From NCBI GenBank assembly GCA_029061605.1, contig JAIDRT010000003.1, positions 1 to 32,805 of the forward strand: 32,805 bases of DNA. Reading direction: 5' to 3'. Positions within the stretch are counted from its first letter, which is position 1, and every line of letters begins with the position of its first letter. The translations under genes were made by a program, and so were the position numbers. The DNA is from Clostridia bacterium. Lineage in GTDB: Bacteria > Bacillota > Clostridia > Christensenellales > UBA3700. The notes under the pieces were generated by a model. It made no database searches, was not told the DNA's origin, and saw nothing but the letters and a program-made list of their open reading frames with translations. Below, piece after piece: positions 15,491-29,764 of this stretch.

Positions 15491-18394
15491 ATGAAAAAGA
15501 AGTTATTGATTTTGTTAGTGTTGACTGTCACTTTGTTGACCGTTATTTCCATGACGGCGTGTTTTTTCAGCAAAGACAACAACAACGGCAACAATGGAGA
15601 CGGAGACGATTTTGGCGATAACAGCGGCGAAGACGTTTATCAACCCGCTCCTGAGGAAATTTACGAAACCGATGGCAACGGTACGGTCACGTATGTGCAT
15701 ACATACAATCCCGCTATGACGGAAATGACGTTGCCCAAGATGGTTTTGGACGAAAAAATCACTGCGATAGACGAAGATGCTTTTAGCAATTGCTCTAAGC
15801 TTGAAAAGTTGACTATCGAAGCGGAACTTACTGAGATAGGAGATAGGGTATTCTATGGGTTAGAGTCTTTAAAAGAGATAATTTTGCCTAATACTTTAAA
15901 AACTATCGGCGAAGGCGCTTTTTTAAGCTGCGATTCTTTGGAAAACGTAGTATTGCCTGACGGATTGCAATCAATTGGCAATATGGCTTTTCAAGAATGT
16001 CCGTCATTGAAGAGCGTCACGATACCTGATTCCGTTACGCAAATGGGCGAATACGCTTTTGCATATTGCGAAACGTTGACGAGCGTAGCATTTCCAAAGT
16101 CGTTAAAAAAGCTTGAGGCGGGAACGTTTATGGAGTGTGCGTTTGAAAGCGTGACTCTTCCCGAGACCATCGAATATATCGGAGAAAGTTGTTTTTATAG
16201 TTGCGAATCTTTAAAGAATATAGTTTTGCCAGATTCTTTGACGAATATTGATAGCGCGGCTTTTACGGATTGTAGCGCACTCGAAAGCGTAACTCTTCCC
16301 GAAAATCTTTTGATGATAAGCGAGTTTTGTTTTGACTATTGCACGTCTTTGAAAAACGTGGTATTCAACGATAATTTGATTGCGATTGATAGAAGCGCAT
16401 TTAGAAACTGCGCATTTGAGACTTTGGAGATTCCCGACAGCGTTACGCGCATAGGATCAGAATCATTTGGCGGTTGTAAAAATTTAAAGAACATAAAGTT
16501 GCCCGCTCAGCTCAAGAATATTGAAGACTACGCTTTTATGGAATGCGAGTTGCTTGAAGAAATTGTTTTGCCGTCAAACGTGTTGGCAATTGGAGAAAGG
16601 GCATTTTCTGAATGTAAATCCTTGACAGACGTCAAGATTTCTGACAGCTTGATGACGATTGGACGACATGCTTTCTATGAATGCGAAAGTTTGAAAAACG
16701 TGACTATCGGCAAGAACAGTCAGCTTACGAAAATTGAATCGTACGCATTTGACTGTTGTGTCGCTTTGGAAGAGATTAGAATTCCCAAGAAAACTTTGAC
16801 GATAGGCTCTAATGCGTTTAAAGCATGCAATAAGCTTGCTATATACGCAGAAACTACTGCCGCTCCGACAGGTTGGGCAAGCGATTGGGACGATTACAAT
16901 CCGGTAGTTTTGAAGTCAGACAGATACGGTATTACCGCCAATGGAATAAAGTGGGGACTTACGACAGACGGCAAGATGGTCGTTACGGGCTCTACTAACA
17001 AAACGTCGGAAATTGTATTGCCGGATAGCATAGAGGGCGTAAACGTCACGGAAATTGCGCAATTCGCTTTCAATAAAATGGGAGATACGCTCAAAGACTT
17101 GATCGTACCTTCGAGTTTGAGCGCAATAGGAAAAAGCATTTTGCCCTTTGGAACAGACGTTGTGTTGTATTCAAAAGCCGCAACAAAGCAAGATTGGGCA
17201 AAGGATATTCTCTGCGCTAAATTATGGAATTATAATTCTCACGGAACCAACCTCGACGGATATAGATGGGGCAAGACGAACGACGGCGAGATGTCAATCG
17301 TAGGCTACGCAGGCGAATCGGATAGTATTACAATACCGCAATCAATAGAGGGCATTGACGTCACGGGTATTGCAGAAAGAGCTTTTTATGGTATGGAGAA
17401 TATATGCAAGGTTGGTTTTTCCTCAAAACTCAAGACGATAGGCGAATATGCGTTTGCTAATTGCAAAAACTTGCAAGAAGTCAAAATTCCTCTCAACGTT
17501 GAGAATATCGGAAATTACGCAGTAGGATGCTTTAAGATAATATACTGTGAAGTAGAGAGCCGTCCGACAGGGTGGAGCGTAAATTGGAAGAGAATGAGCT
17601 CTTCCGAGACTAGTCAACCGCCTACGGTATGGAACTGCAACAACAGTGACGTCGCAGACGATTATTATATTTACGTAGTAGAAGACAATGGCGTCAGATA
17701 TGCGTTAAAAGACGGCAAGGCTACCGTAACCGGACAATATACTAATTTGAGCGGTAATGTAGTCATACCCGACAAAGTGACTTATAAGCAAAGTGATTAC
17801 GTAGTTACCAGCATATCTAACAAAGCGTTTATGAACTGCGATGCATTGGGTAGCGTAGTCATACCCGACACGATAGAATCTATCAGCACTGATATTTTCT
17901 TAAACTCAAACGTTGAGCTCAACGAATATCAAAACGGACTTTATTTGGGAAGCGCATCCAATCCGTATATGGCGCTCGTAGACGTAAAAGACAACAGCGT
18001 TGCTGAATTTAAGATTCATGAAGACACAGTGTTTATTCTTGATTCGGCGGTCGCCTATTGCAAAAATCTGACAAGCATAGAGATACCAAGCTCCGTTAAA
18101 TTCATAGGAGCAAGCGCTTTTGGCTATTGTCAAGCTTTGAAGAACGTTAATATCTCCAACGGCGTGCAGACGATAAGTGGATATGCGTTCTACAACTGTA
18201 CGGCTTTGAAAGAGGTAATCATTCCAATAAGCGTATCAAAGATGGGATATTCGGTTTTTGCTTATTGCAATAATATCACGTCTATTAAGTGCGAGATTTC
18301 AACAAAGCCGATTGGTTGGGAATCTATGTGGGCGTTGAGAGATTCCACATTCTCTTTTGACAAATTGGTAACTTGGGGTTATACCGAGCAATAA
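15491..18394 (+). CDS. BspA-like leucine-rich-repeat surface lipoprotein
   Basis: The N-terminus is a lipoprotein signal: MKKK, a hydrophobic core, then SMTAC with the lipidated Cys at 24. An Asn/Gly/Asp-rich spacer (28-45) follows. From about residue 85 the protein is built of ~23-residue LRR_5/BspA repeats of the form AFxxCxxLxxVxLPxxLxxIG, in three blocks (about 85-440, 515-680 and 790-950). These are separated by short non-repeat modules containing PTGWxxxW motifs. Such proteins act in adhesion or interaction at the cell surface in gut and oral bacteria; no ligand can be inferred. It has its own promoter and strong terminator, so it is an independent unit sitting between two glutamine-related gene sets. 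Confidence 0.9.
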   Translation: MKKKLLILLVLTVTLLTVISMTACFFSKDNNNGNNGDGDDFGDNSGEDVYQPAPEEIYETDGNGTVTYVHTYNPAMTEMTLPKMVLDEKITAIDEDAFSNCSKLEKLTIEAELTEIGDRVFYGLESLKEIILPNTLKTIGEGAFLSCDSLENVVLPDGLQSIGNMAFQECPSLKSVTIPDSVTQMGEYAFAYCETLTSVAFPKSLKKLEAGTFMECAFESVTLPETIEYIGESCFYSCESLKNIVLPDSLTNIDSAAFTDCSALESVTLPENLLMISEFCFDYCTSLKNVVFNDNLIAIDRSAFRNCAFETLEIPDSVTRIGSESFGGCKNLKNIKLPAQLKNIEDYAFMECELLEEIVLPSNVLAIGERAFSECKSLTDVKISDSLMTIGRHAFYECESLKNVTIGKNSQLTKIESYAFDCCVALEEIRIPKKTLTIGSNAFKACNKLAIYAETTAAPTGWASDWDDYNPVVLKSDRYGITANGIKWGLTTDGKMVVTGSTNKTSEIVLPDSIEGVNVTEIAQFAFNKMGDTLKDLIVPSSLSAIGKSILPFGTDVVLYSKAATKQDWAKDILCAKLWNYNSHGTNLDGYRWGKTNDGEMSIVGYAGESDSITIPQSIEGIDVTGIAERAFYGMENICKVGFSSKLKTIGEYAFANCKNLQEVKIPLNVENIGNYAVGCFKIIYCEVESRPTGWSVNWKRMSSSETSQPPTVWNCNNSDVADDYYIYVVEDNGVRYALKDGKATVTGQYTNLSGNVVIPDKVTYKQSDYVVTSISNKAFMNCDALGSVVIPDTIESISTDIFLNSNVELNEYQNGLYLGSASNPYMALVDVKDNSVAEFKIHEDTVFILDSAVAYCKNLTSIEIPSSVKFIGASAFGYCQALKNVNISNGVQTISGYAFYNCTALKEVIIPISVSKMGYSVFAYCNNITSIKCEISTKPIGWESMWALRDSTFSFDKLVTWGYTEQ

Positions 18395-18408
18395 AGTGTT
18401 GACAGACG

Positions 18409-18441
18409 GCGGTTCGCGACAAAAGCGCGGACCGCTTTTCT
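18409..18441 (+). terminator. Intrinsic terminator of the LRR lipoprotein gene
   Basis: A 10-bp stem GCGGTTCGCG/CGCGGACCGC (one G-U pair, 7-nt loop) is followed by TTTTCT and starts 15 nt after the stop codon. Confidence 0.9.
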
Positions 18442-18487
18442 ATAATAAGAATATTAAATTTCTTGATATTATATTATATCTATAAAC

Positions 18488-18516
18488 TTGATATTTAAGA
18501 TTTAGTATGATATAAT
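18488..18516 (+). promoter_or_regulatory. Promoter of the glnA-ANTAR-carA-carB/dapF-pyrG operon
   Basis: TTGATA (18488-18493), a 17-bp spacer and TATAAT (18511-18516) predict a start near 18523 and a short leader with no terminator hairpin. Confidence 0.65.
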
Positions 18517-18556
18517 TATAAAAATATTTAGGAAGTACGCCCCAAAAGAGGTTTTT

Positions 18557-19858
18557 ATGAGTCAGACGGTGAAAGAAGTTTTGGATTTTGTAAAAGACAA
18601 CGACGTCAAATTTGTCAAATTGACCTTTTGCGACTCCTTTGGAAATATCAAAAATATATCTATCATAGCCGACGAGTTGCCAAATGCTTTTGAAAAGGGA
18701 GTGTCCTTCGAAGCCTATTCGGTGGGCGGCTTCGTCGACCCCGAAGAAAGCGACTTGTTGCTTTACCCAGACGCCTCAACTATTCAACTGTTGCCTTGGA
18801 GACCCCAGCACGGAAGCGTAGTGAGGTTTTTTTGTAAGATAAGGCATACTGACGGCAGAGACTTTGACGGCGACGGCAGAGGATTGCTTGCAAACGCTCA
18901 AAACAAACTTTTGCAGATGGGATTGTCCTGTCTCATAGGCAGTGACTGCGAGTTTTATCTATTCAAATTGAATGAAAGCGGCGCGCCTACGCTTGAGCCG
19001 CACGATATGGCGGGCTATCTTGACGTTGCGCCTTTTGATAAGGGCGAAAACGTAAGAAGAGATATATGTCTCACGCTGGAGCGAATGGGTATCAAGCCAA
19101 TATCTTCTCATCACGAGAGAGGTCCAGGACAGAATGAGATATGCTTCAAAGTCAATGACGCTCTTATGGCTGCGGACGACTTGCTGACATTCAAGACGGT
19201 GGTCAAAGCCGTTGCGAATATGAACGGACTTCACGCGTCTTTTATGCCTAAGCCGCTTAAGGATGAGATAGGAAGCGGTCTGCATATCAATTTGTCTCTT
19301 CTCAAGGACGGAGACAATCTGTTTGAGCCGTCGCGTTTGTCCGGCTCAAAAGAAGCGGAAAGTTTTGTCGCAGGCATTCTTGCGAGAGCAAAGGAAATGG
19401 CGGTCTTCCTCAATCCGACGGTCAACTCATATGAGAGACTGGAAAACAACGAAGAGATAGAGGCATATAATCAAATCGCTTGGTCTTATCTCAACGGTCG
19501 TCAATTGATAAGGATCAAGAAAGACGGACTAGCCAAAATGCAACTCCGTTCTGCCGACCCATCTTGCAATCCGTATATCGCGTACGCGCTGTTGCTCTTT
19601 GCCGGCGCAGAGGGAATAGAGCAGGGGCTTAAACTGCCAAAAGAATTGAATTTCAATGACGCGGGCGAAGTAGACAGTCTTCCCGAAGACCTTATGAGCG
19701 CAATACAACTTGCAAAGAATAGCGACTTTATCGCAAGATATATACCCAAAAAGACTTTGGAAAAGTTCTTTGAATATAAAGAAAACGTGTATAAGAACTA
19801 TTCTTTGTCTAAAGATAAAGACGCATTTATGACAAAGGCTTACTTCAATAAGATTTAG
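18557..19858 (+). CDS. glnA: Glutamine synthetase type I-like protein with altered active site
   Basis: The fold and order of motifs are those of type I glutamine synthetase: SHHERGPGQNE (184-194), GLHASFMPKP (224-233), GSGLHINLSL (239-248), NPTVNSYERL (286-295) and RSADPSCNPY (331-340). Several normally invariant residues differ. Compared with the Salmonella enzyme, metal ligand E129 is D130, E357 is Q329 and R355 is K327. The loop after NSYER has lost the EAP pattern, and NRS is NGR (313-315). The n1 ligands E132, E187 and E194 and n2 ligand H243 remain. It may be a weak or re-purposed ligase or a regulatory paralogue, with glnN as the main synthetase. An AAGAGG site lies 5 nt before the ATG. 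It is first in an operon followed by an ANTAR protein. Confidence 0.85.
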   Translation: MSQTVKEVLDFVKDNDVKFVKLTFCDSFGNIKNISIIADELPNAFEKGVSFEAYSVGGFVDPEESDLLLYPDASTIQLLPWRPQHGSVVRFFCKIRHTDGRDFDGDGRGLLANAQNKLLQMGLSCLIGSDCEFYLFKLNESGAPTLEPHDMAGYLDVAPFDKGENVRRDICLTLERMGIKPISSHHERGPGQNEICFKVNDALMAADDLLTFKTVVKAVANMNGLHASFMPKPLKDEIGSGLHINLSLLKDGDNLFEPSRLSGSKEAESFVAGILARAKEMAVFLNPTVNSYERLENNEEIEAYNQIAWSYLNGRQLIRIKKDGLAKMQLRSADPSCNPYIAYALLLFAGAEGIEQGLKLPKELNFNDAGEVDSLPEDLMSAIQLAKNSDFIARYIPKKTLEKFFEYKENVYKNYSLSKDKDAFMTKAYFNKI

Positions 19859-19920
19859 GCATTGACTGAAAACAAATTGTGCAAAAGCGCACCGATATAT
19901 GCGCTAGTGTAGGAGAGAAC

Positions 19921-20490
19921 GTGGCAAGTGCCTTAATAGTGTCGACAGCGGAATATGTGAGTAAGTTTTCGGCAATGTTGACCGAAGTGGGCTTTGCCGA
20001 CGTTTGTCAAGCGCATTCGGGAGTTGAGGCAAGACGGTTGATACTTGAGCGGCAATACGCTCTTATGATTATCAATGCTCCGCTCGTTGACGAATTCGGG
20101 TACGAACTTGCGATATACGCGGTAGAAAACACAACAATGAGCGTACTTATGCTGGCGCGAGGAGACGTGTGCGACGCGGTGGAAAACAAAGTCGAGGACT
20201 ACGGCGTGGTGGTTATGTCCAAGCCTGTGACTGGTGAAGGCTTGTTTAAAACCTTGAAAGCGCTGTACGCCAATCACAACAGAATAAATTCAATTGTGCA
20301 GAGCAATCGCAGATTGCAAGACAAGATAGAAGAACTCAAACTCGTGGACAGAGCAAAGTGCTTGCTCATATCACGCGAGGGGATGAGCGAAGAGCAGGCG
20401 CATAGGTATATTGAAACCGCCGCTATGGATATGCGAGTATCCAAAAAACAAATTGCTGAAAAAATTATATCAATAAAACAATACGATTAA
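19921..20490 (+). CDS. ANTAR-domain antiterminator with pseudo-receiver (NitR-like)
   Basis: This is a probable RNA-binding antiterminator. Residues 1-115 have the receiver fold but lack the acidic pair, and the phosphoacceptor position is Asn52 (ALMIINAPL); the conserved Lys101 is kept. It therefore cannot be phosphorylated in the usual way. A coiled-coil linker (120-140) leads to an ANTAR domain (about 133-186, DRAKCLLISREGMSEEQAHRYI). The start is the GTG at 19921, preceded by AGGAG; an upstream GTG at 19879 has no ribosome site. At 189 aa it is normal for the type. ANTAR proteins beside glnA are known in clostridia, where they link nitrogen status to transcription. No ANTAR double-hairpin target was recognised within the window. 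Confidence 0.88.
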   Translation: MASALIVSTAEYVSKFSAMLTEVGFADVCQAHSGVEARRLILERQYALMIINAPLVDEFGYELAIYAVENTTMSVLMLARGDVCDAVENKVEDYGVVVMSKPVTGEGLFKTLKALYANHNRINSIVQSNRRLQDKIEELKLVDRAKCLLISREGMSEEQAHRYIETAAMDMRVSKKQIAEKIISIKQYD

Positions 20491-20506
20491 GAAAAAAGAG
20501 GTAGAA

Positions 20507-21585
20507 ATGAAAAAAGTTTATCTTATTCTTGAAAACGGTAAGGTCTTTGAAGGCGAGTCGATCGGCATTGAAGGCGAAGTAATCGGCGAAGTAGTCTTTA
20601 CCACTGCAATGACAGGATATCTTGAGACTTTGACAGACCCAAGTTATTACGGTCAGATAGTTTGTCAGACCTTTCCGCTGATAGGTAACTACGGTGTTAT
20701 TGAAGAGGACTTTGAGTCTCCCATCAGCGCAGTCAAGGGATATATCGTCAGAGATATATGCGACGAGCCGTCCAACTTCCGCTCACAAGGCAAACTTGAC
20801 GATATGCTCAAGAAGTTGGGCGTAATAGGTATCTGCGGAATAGACACCAGAGAACTTACCAAGATAGTCAGAGAAAGCGGCGTTATGAACGGAATAATTA
20901 CTGACAAGCCCACGCTCGACAAAGAGCAAAAGACAGCATTGAAAGAATACGTCATTGAAGGCGCAGTCAAGAGCGTGTCTTGCAAAGAAAAGAGAGTGGT
21001 ATGCAACGTCAAAAAACCTAAGAAGAGAGTTGCGCTCCTTGACTACGGTATCAAGAGAAATATCATAGAGAAGTTGGCGAGAAGAGGCTGCGAGGTCACG
21101 GTATTCCCGCACGATACTTCGGCAGAAGAGATAATCGAGTTCAATCCCGACGGCATTATGCTTTCCAACGGTCCGGGCAATCCTGAAGAAAACGTATATG
21201 AGATAAAGCAAATCAAAAAACTTGTCAAGAGCGGCATACCAATGTTTGGTATCTGTATCGGACATCAGTTGCTTGCTCTTTCTCAAGGCGCAAAGACGTA
21301 TAAACTCAAATACGGTCACAGAGGCGGAAACCAACCAGTCAAGGACCTTGCAACAGGCAGAGTATACGTATCTACGCAAAATCACGGATACGCAGTCGAC
21401 CTTGACACTCTTCCAAAGAATGCTCAAGTGACTTTTGTCAACGTCAACGACGGCACTTGCGAAGGTATCAATTATAAGAATTCAAACGTATTTTCGGTTC
21501 AGTTCCACCCAGAGGCTTGCGCAGGACCGCTTGACACAGGATATTTGTTTGACAGATTTATGGAGAATATGGAGGAGAGAAAGTA

Positions 21586-21586
<1 letters not shown>
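20507..21586 (+). CDS. carA: Carbamoyl-phosphate synthase small subunit
   Basis: This is the glutaminase subunit supplying ammonia to CarB for carbamoyl phosphate, used for pyrimidines and arginine. The N-terminal CarA domain (LILENGKVFEGESIG, FTTAMTGYLETLTDPSY) is followed by a class I amidotransferase domain with LSNGPGNPEE, the nucleophile in FGICIGHQLLAL and the His/Glu pair in VQFHPEA. At 359 aa it is of usual length. An AGAGG site precedes the ATG by 6-7 nt, and the gene begins 16 nt after the ANTAR gene. Its TAA overlaps the ATG of carB by one base, indicating coupled translation. Confidence 0.96.
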
Positions 21587-27236
<5,650 letters not shown>

Positions 27237-27261
27237 TTTAATAATTAAAACGATATCAAAG

Positions 27262-27293
27262 AAAGAGAGTACGTTAAAAACGCGCTCTCTTTT
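27262..27293 (+). terminator. Intrinsic terminator of the glnA-pyrG operon
   Basis: AAAGAGAG (27262-27269) pairs with CTCTCTTT (27285-27292), with a further short inner stem, then TTTT. It lies about 25 nt after the pyrG stop. Confidence 0.8.
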
Positions 27294-27540
27294 GTTATAT
27301 CCCATTGCGCTTTGCATTTTTCGTAGTTTTTAGGTATGTATTTTTGTTTTACGCGACCAAATGCTAAAATCATTGTGGTATTTTAATGCGGTTTGTCAAG
27401 CATTGGGATATAATTGTATTTTAGCATATATAATTGATTAAGTCAAATAAATTTATATAGTTAGTCGGATTTAGTATTCTATGTTTCCACTTTGGAAATA
27501 CTATAATATAAATACAGTGTAATAGTTGGGGAGATAACGT
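27294..27540. other. AT-rich intergenic region before the XRE gene
   Basis: No gene is seen. It contains an inverted repeat ATGCTAAAAT (about 27360-27369) / ATTTTAGCAT (about 27417-27426), two facing TGCTAAAAT words that look like extended -10 elements, and the promoter/operator of the XRE gene. Confidence 0.5.
27484..27507 (+). promoter_or_regulatory. XRE gene promoter with inverted-repeat operator
   Basis: A perfect dyad TTTCC-ACTTT-GGAAA (27484-27498) lies directly upstream of TATAAT (27502-27507), in the spacer region of the promoter. This is the usual position for an autorepressor site. Confidence 0.5.
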
Positions 27541-27876
27541 ATGCTTGATTTGTCAGATGGAAAAGTCATTTACGATAAAGTAAATAGATTGCGAGAAGAA
27601 AAAGGGTGGACATTATATAAGTTAGCAGAGAAAGCAGGTGTCTCTAAGTCGGCTTTATATAATTGGAGAGATAAGGAGTCAATTCCGTCTTTAATTGTTT
27701 TGGATTCGCTTTGCGGAGCGTTGGAAATTACAATTATTGATTTTCTTCTTGACGGAGACGAACTTATGTCTTTGACAGAAGAGCAAAAGACGCTTTTGGA
27801 CGAATTAGGTACGTTGACTTCGTCACAGCGAAAAGCATTGATAAATTTAGTCAAAGAATTTAAACGCAAAGACTAA
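27541..27876 (+). CDS. XRE-family helix-turn-helix regulator
   Basis: This 111-residue protein has a Cro/CI-type HTH at about residues 10-65 (RLREEKGWTLYKLAEKAGVSKSALYNW, split by its turn). A helical C-terminus (LTEEQKTLLDELGTLTSSQRKALINLVKEF) resembles the dimerisation tails of small clostridial regulators. ATG 27541 follows GGGGAG about 7 nt upstream. A dyad over its own promoter suggests autorepression. It is a single-gene unit with its own terminator. Its targets are unknown; the neighbouring Bro-N gene is a candidate. Confidence 0.88.
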   Translation: MLDLSDGKVIYDKVNRLREEKGWTLYKLAEKAGVSKSALYNWRDKESIPSLIVLDSLCGALEITIIDFLLDGDELMSLTEEQKTLLDELGTLTSSQRKALINLVKEFKRKD

Positions 27877-27906
27877 TATAGTTTTTAAATAAGAATATAA
27901 AAGTAT

Positions 27907-27933
27907 AAAGAGTATGGCTCGCCATACTCTTTT
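27907..27933 (+). terminator. Intrinsic terminator of the XRE gene
   Basis: AAAGAGTATGGC/GCCATACTCTTT is a 12-bp near-uninterrupted stem followed by TTTT, about 30 nt after the stop. Confidence 0.88.
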
Positions 27934-28016
27934 ATAGTTTGCAAGTGACTTGATAGTGTTGTATTTTATACAGAATAATGATATAATTATTATAATATAG
28001 ATTCACTAAGGAAAAT

Positions 28017-28865
28017 ATGGAAAATAAAATTAAAGTATTTGAAAGTAAGCAAGTTCGCACCGTATGGAATAGTCAAGAAGAAGAGTGGTATTTTTCTGTC
28101 GTCGACGTAGTGTCAGTATTGACGGATAGCAAGGATTATCAGACAGCGCGCAAATATTGGAACAAACTCAAACAAAGACTTTCACAAGAAGGAAGTGAAC
28201 TGGTGACAATTTGTCACCAGTTGAAAATGGTAGCGGCAGATGGAAAAAATAGAGAAACTGATTGTTTGAATACTGGCGGAATACTTCGTCTCGTTCAGTC
28301 AGTTCCTTCTCCCAAAGCAGAGCCGTTTAAAATGTGGTTGGCGAAAGTAGGTAGTGAGAGATTAGACGAGATTGCAGACCCTGAAAAAGCAATACTTAGA
28401 GGCGCAGATTATTATCGCGCAAAGGGTTATACCGACGGTTGGATAAATCAAAGGTTGCAGACTATTGAAATGCGCAAAGAACTAACTGACGAGTGGAAAG
28501 CCCGCGGAATAGAGCAGGAAAAGGATTATGCAATTTTGACTAATGAGATGACAAAGGCTTGGAGCGGTCATACTGTTCAAGAATATAAGCAATTAAAAGG
28601 TCTAAAAAAAGAAAATTTGCGTGATAATATGACCAATATTGAATTGGTACTCAATATGTTGGCAGAAGTAACTACCACAGCGATTTCTAAGCAAGAGCAA
28701 CCGTCAACTTTTGAAGACAGTAAGTCAGTCGCAAAACGTGGCGGCAACGTCGCAAGAAATGCGCGTAGCGATATAGAGATGCAATTGGGGCAATCAGTGA
28801 TATCTCCGTTGAATGCAAAAGACAAACCAGCGTTGGAGATAAACACTAAGAAAAACAATAGTTAG
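28017..28865 (+). CDS. Bro-N domain protein, phage antirepressor-like
   Basis: Residues 1-~115 match the BRO N-terminal DNA-binding domain of phage and viral antirepressors: WNSQEEEWYFSVVDVVSVLTD split by its turn, YWNKLKQRL and LVQSVPSPKAEPFKMWLAKVG. The rest is a helical region with charged stretches (WKARGIEQEKDYAILTNEMT) found in the chromosomal members of this family. It is 282 aa, with AAGGA 4-5 nt before the ATG. Such genes are often mobile or prophage remnants, but no other phage gene is next to it. Function is inferred as DNA binding only. Confidence 0.75.
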   Translation: MENKIKVFESKQVRTVWNSQEEEWYFSVVDVVSVLTDSKDYQTARKYWNKLKQRLSQEGSELVTICHQLKMVAADGKNRETDCLNTGGILRLVQSVPSPKAEPFKMWLAKVGSERLDEIADPEKAILRGADYYRAKGYTDGWINQRLQTIEMRKELTDEWKARGIEQEKDYAILTNEMTKAWSGHTVQEYKQLKGLKKENLRDNMTNIELVLNMLAEVTTTAISKQEQPSTFEDSKSVAKRGGNVARNARSDIEMQLGQSVISPLNAKDKPALEINTKKNNS

Positions 28866-28899
28866 TGTACTTGACAAATGATTTATTAAAAATACTGTC

Positions 28900-28927
28900 T
28901 TGACAAAATCAAATTAAGTGCTAAAAT
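28900..28927 (+). promoter_or_regulatory. Promoter of the LOG-family gene
   Basis: TTGACA (28900-28905), a 16-bp spacer and extended TGCTAAAAT (-10 at 28922-28927) give a leader of about 75 nt. Confidence 0.6.
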
Positions 28928-29008
28928 AAATGTATAAATCTTACTTATCACGTTTTGATTATATGGATAATATTATATATAGTCAACAACGTGAATGCGG
29001 AGGAGTAT

Positions 29009-29575
29009 ATGAGGAAAATCGTGGCTATCGTGGGAGATAGCAAAATAGAAAAAGACGGAGATAAATATAAATTTGCTTTTTCGGTGGGCAAGGCGCTTAT
29101 CGACAATGGATACCGAATTCAGTCCGGCGGACTTGGCGGAGTTATGGAGGCTGCGTTTGCAGGCGCAAGGTCGTCTGAAAAACATCAGGACGGCGACACA
29201 ATTGCCATTATTCCGTCATTTGACAGAACTATGCACAACGAATACGCCGATATAGTCATATCAACTGGACTTGATATGTTGCGCAATTCTATCGTAGCCA
29301 ATGCTGACGCCGTTATTGCTATAGGCGGCGGAGCGGGTACGCTTTCAGAAATCGCTTTTGCTTGGCCTATGATGCGACTGATTATGGCTTGCGATTGCGT
29401 GGACGGCTGGAGCAGTAAGGTTGCGGGTATAAGAATGGATCAAAGAATACGTTATCCAGAGATTCCCGAAGACAAAGTCTACGCTGTGAGCACTGCCGAC
29501 GACGTAATCGCTATACTTGATAAGTATGCTGATAAGTATACGAATTTTCATAAGGGTATCAAGTTTGGATTGTAA
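29009..29575 (+). CDS. LOG/TIGR00725-family nucleotide-binding protein
   Basis: A Rossmann-fold protein of the LOG/SLOG group: it begins with a KIVAIVGDSKI strand-loop, has QSGGLGGVMEAAFAGA, and ends the core with AIGGGAGTLSEIAFAW, the GGxGTxxE element used by LOG phosphoribohydrolases. It lacks the full PGGxGTxxE signature (A-I-G-G-G-A-G-T), as is usual in the TIGR00725 subgroup, so enzymatic activity on cytokinin-type nucleotides should not be assumed. ATG 29009 follows GGAGGAG; an upstream in-frame start at 28955 has no ribosome site. The product is 188 aa. Confidence 0.85.
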   Translation: MRKIVAIVGDSKIEKDGDKYKFAFSVGKALIDNGYRIQSGGLGGVMEAAFAGARSSEKHQDGDTIAIIPSFDRTMHNEYADIVISTGLDMLRNSIVANADAVIAIGGGAGTLSEIAFAWPMMRLIMACDCVDGWSSKVAGIRMDQRIRYPEIPEDKVYAVSTADDVIAILDKYADKYTNFHKGIKFGL

Positions 29576-29590
29576 AACAAGATTCTAACT

Positions 29591-29670
29591 TAGATTTCTC
29601 TACTGCGCTCGAAATGACAATATTTTATGTCGCCTTGAGCGAAACAAAGTGAAGTCGAAAGGTCTCAACA
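29591..29670. repeat. Interspersed repeat pair in opposite orientation
   Basis: An inverted copy (29591-29618, TAGATTTCTC...TCGAAATGAC) is followed by a degraded forward copy (29629-29670, GTCGCCTTGAGC...AAGTCGAAAGGTCTCAAC). This is the reverse arrangement of the pair at 7173-7255. Confidence 0.65.
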
Positions 29671-29704
29671 TCATAAAATAATATTTTAACAGTGATATAA
29701 AATA

Positions 29705-29733
29705 TTGATAAATCTTTTTTGATGTGCTAAAAT
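29705..29733 (+). promoter_or_regulatory. Promoter of the flavodiiron gene
   Basis: TTGATA (29705-29710), a 17-bp spacer and extended TGCTAAAAT (-10 at 29728-29733) predict a start near 29740. Confidence 0.65.
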
Positions 29734-29764
29734 ATATTCGCAATAAAATTTTATGGAGCAGAAT

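Noticed and set aside
18395..18556. ANTAR two-hairpin attenuator in the glnA leader
   Set aside because: Between the predicted start near 18523 and the ATG there is no terminator and no pair of hexaloop hairpins.
28017..29575. A prophage or integrated element around the XRE and Bro-N genes
   Set aside because: There is no integrase, structural phage gene or flanking direct repeat; the neighbours are ordinary single-gene units.
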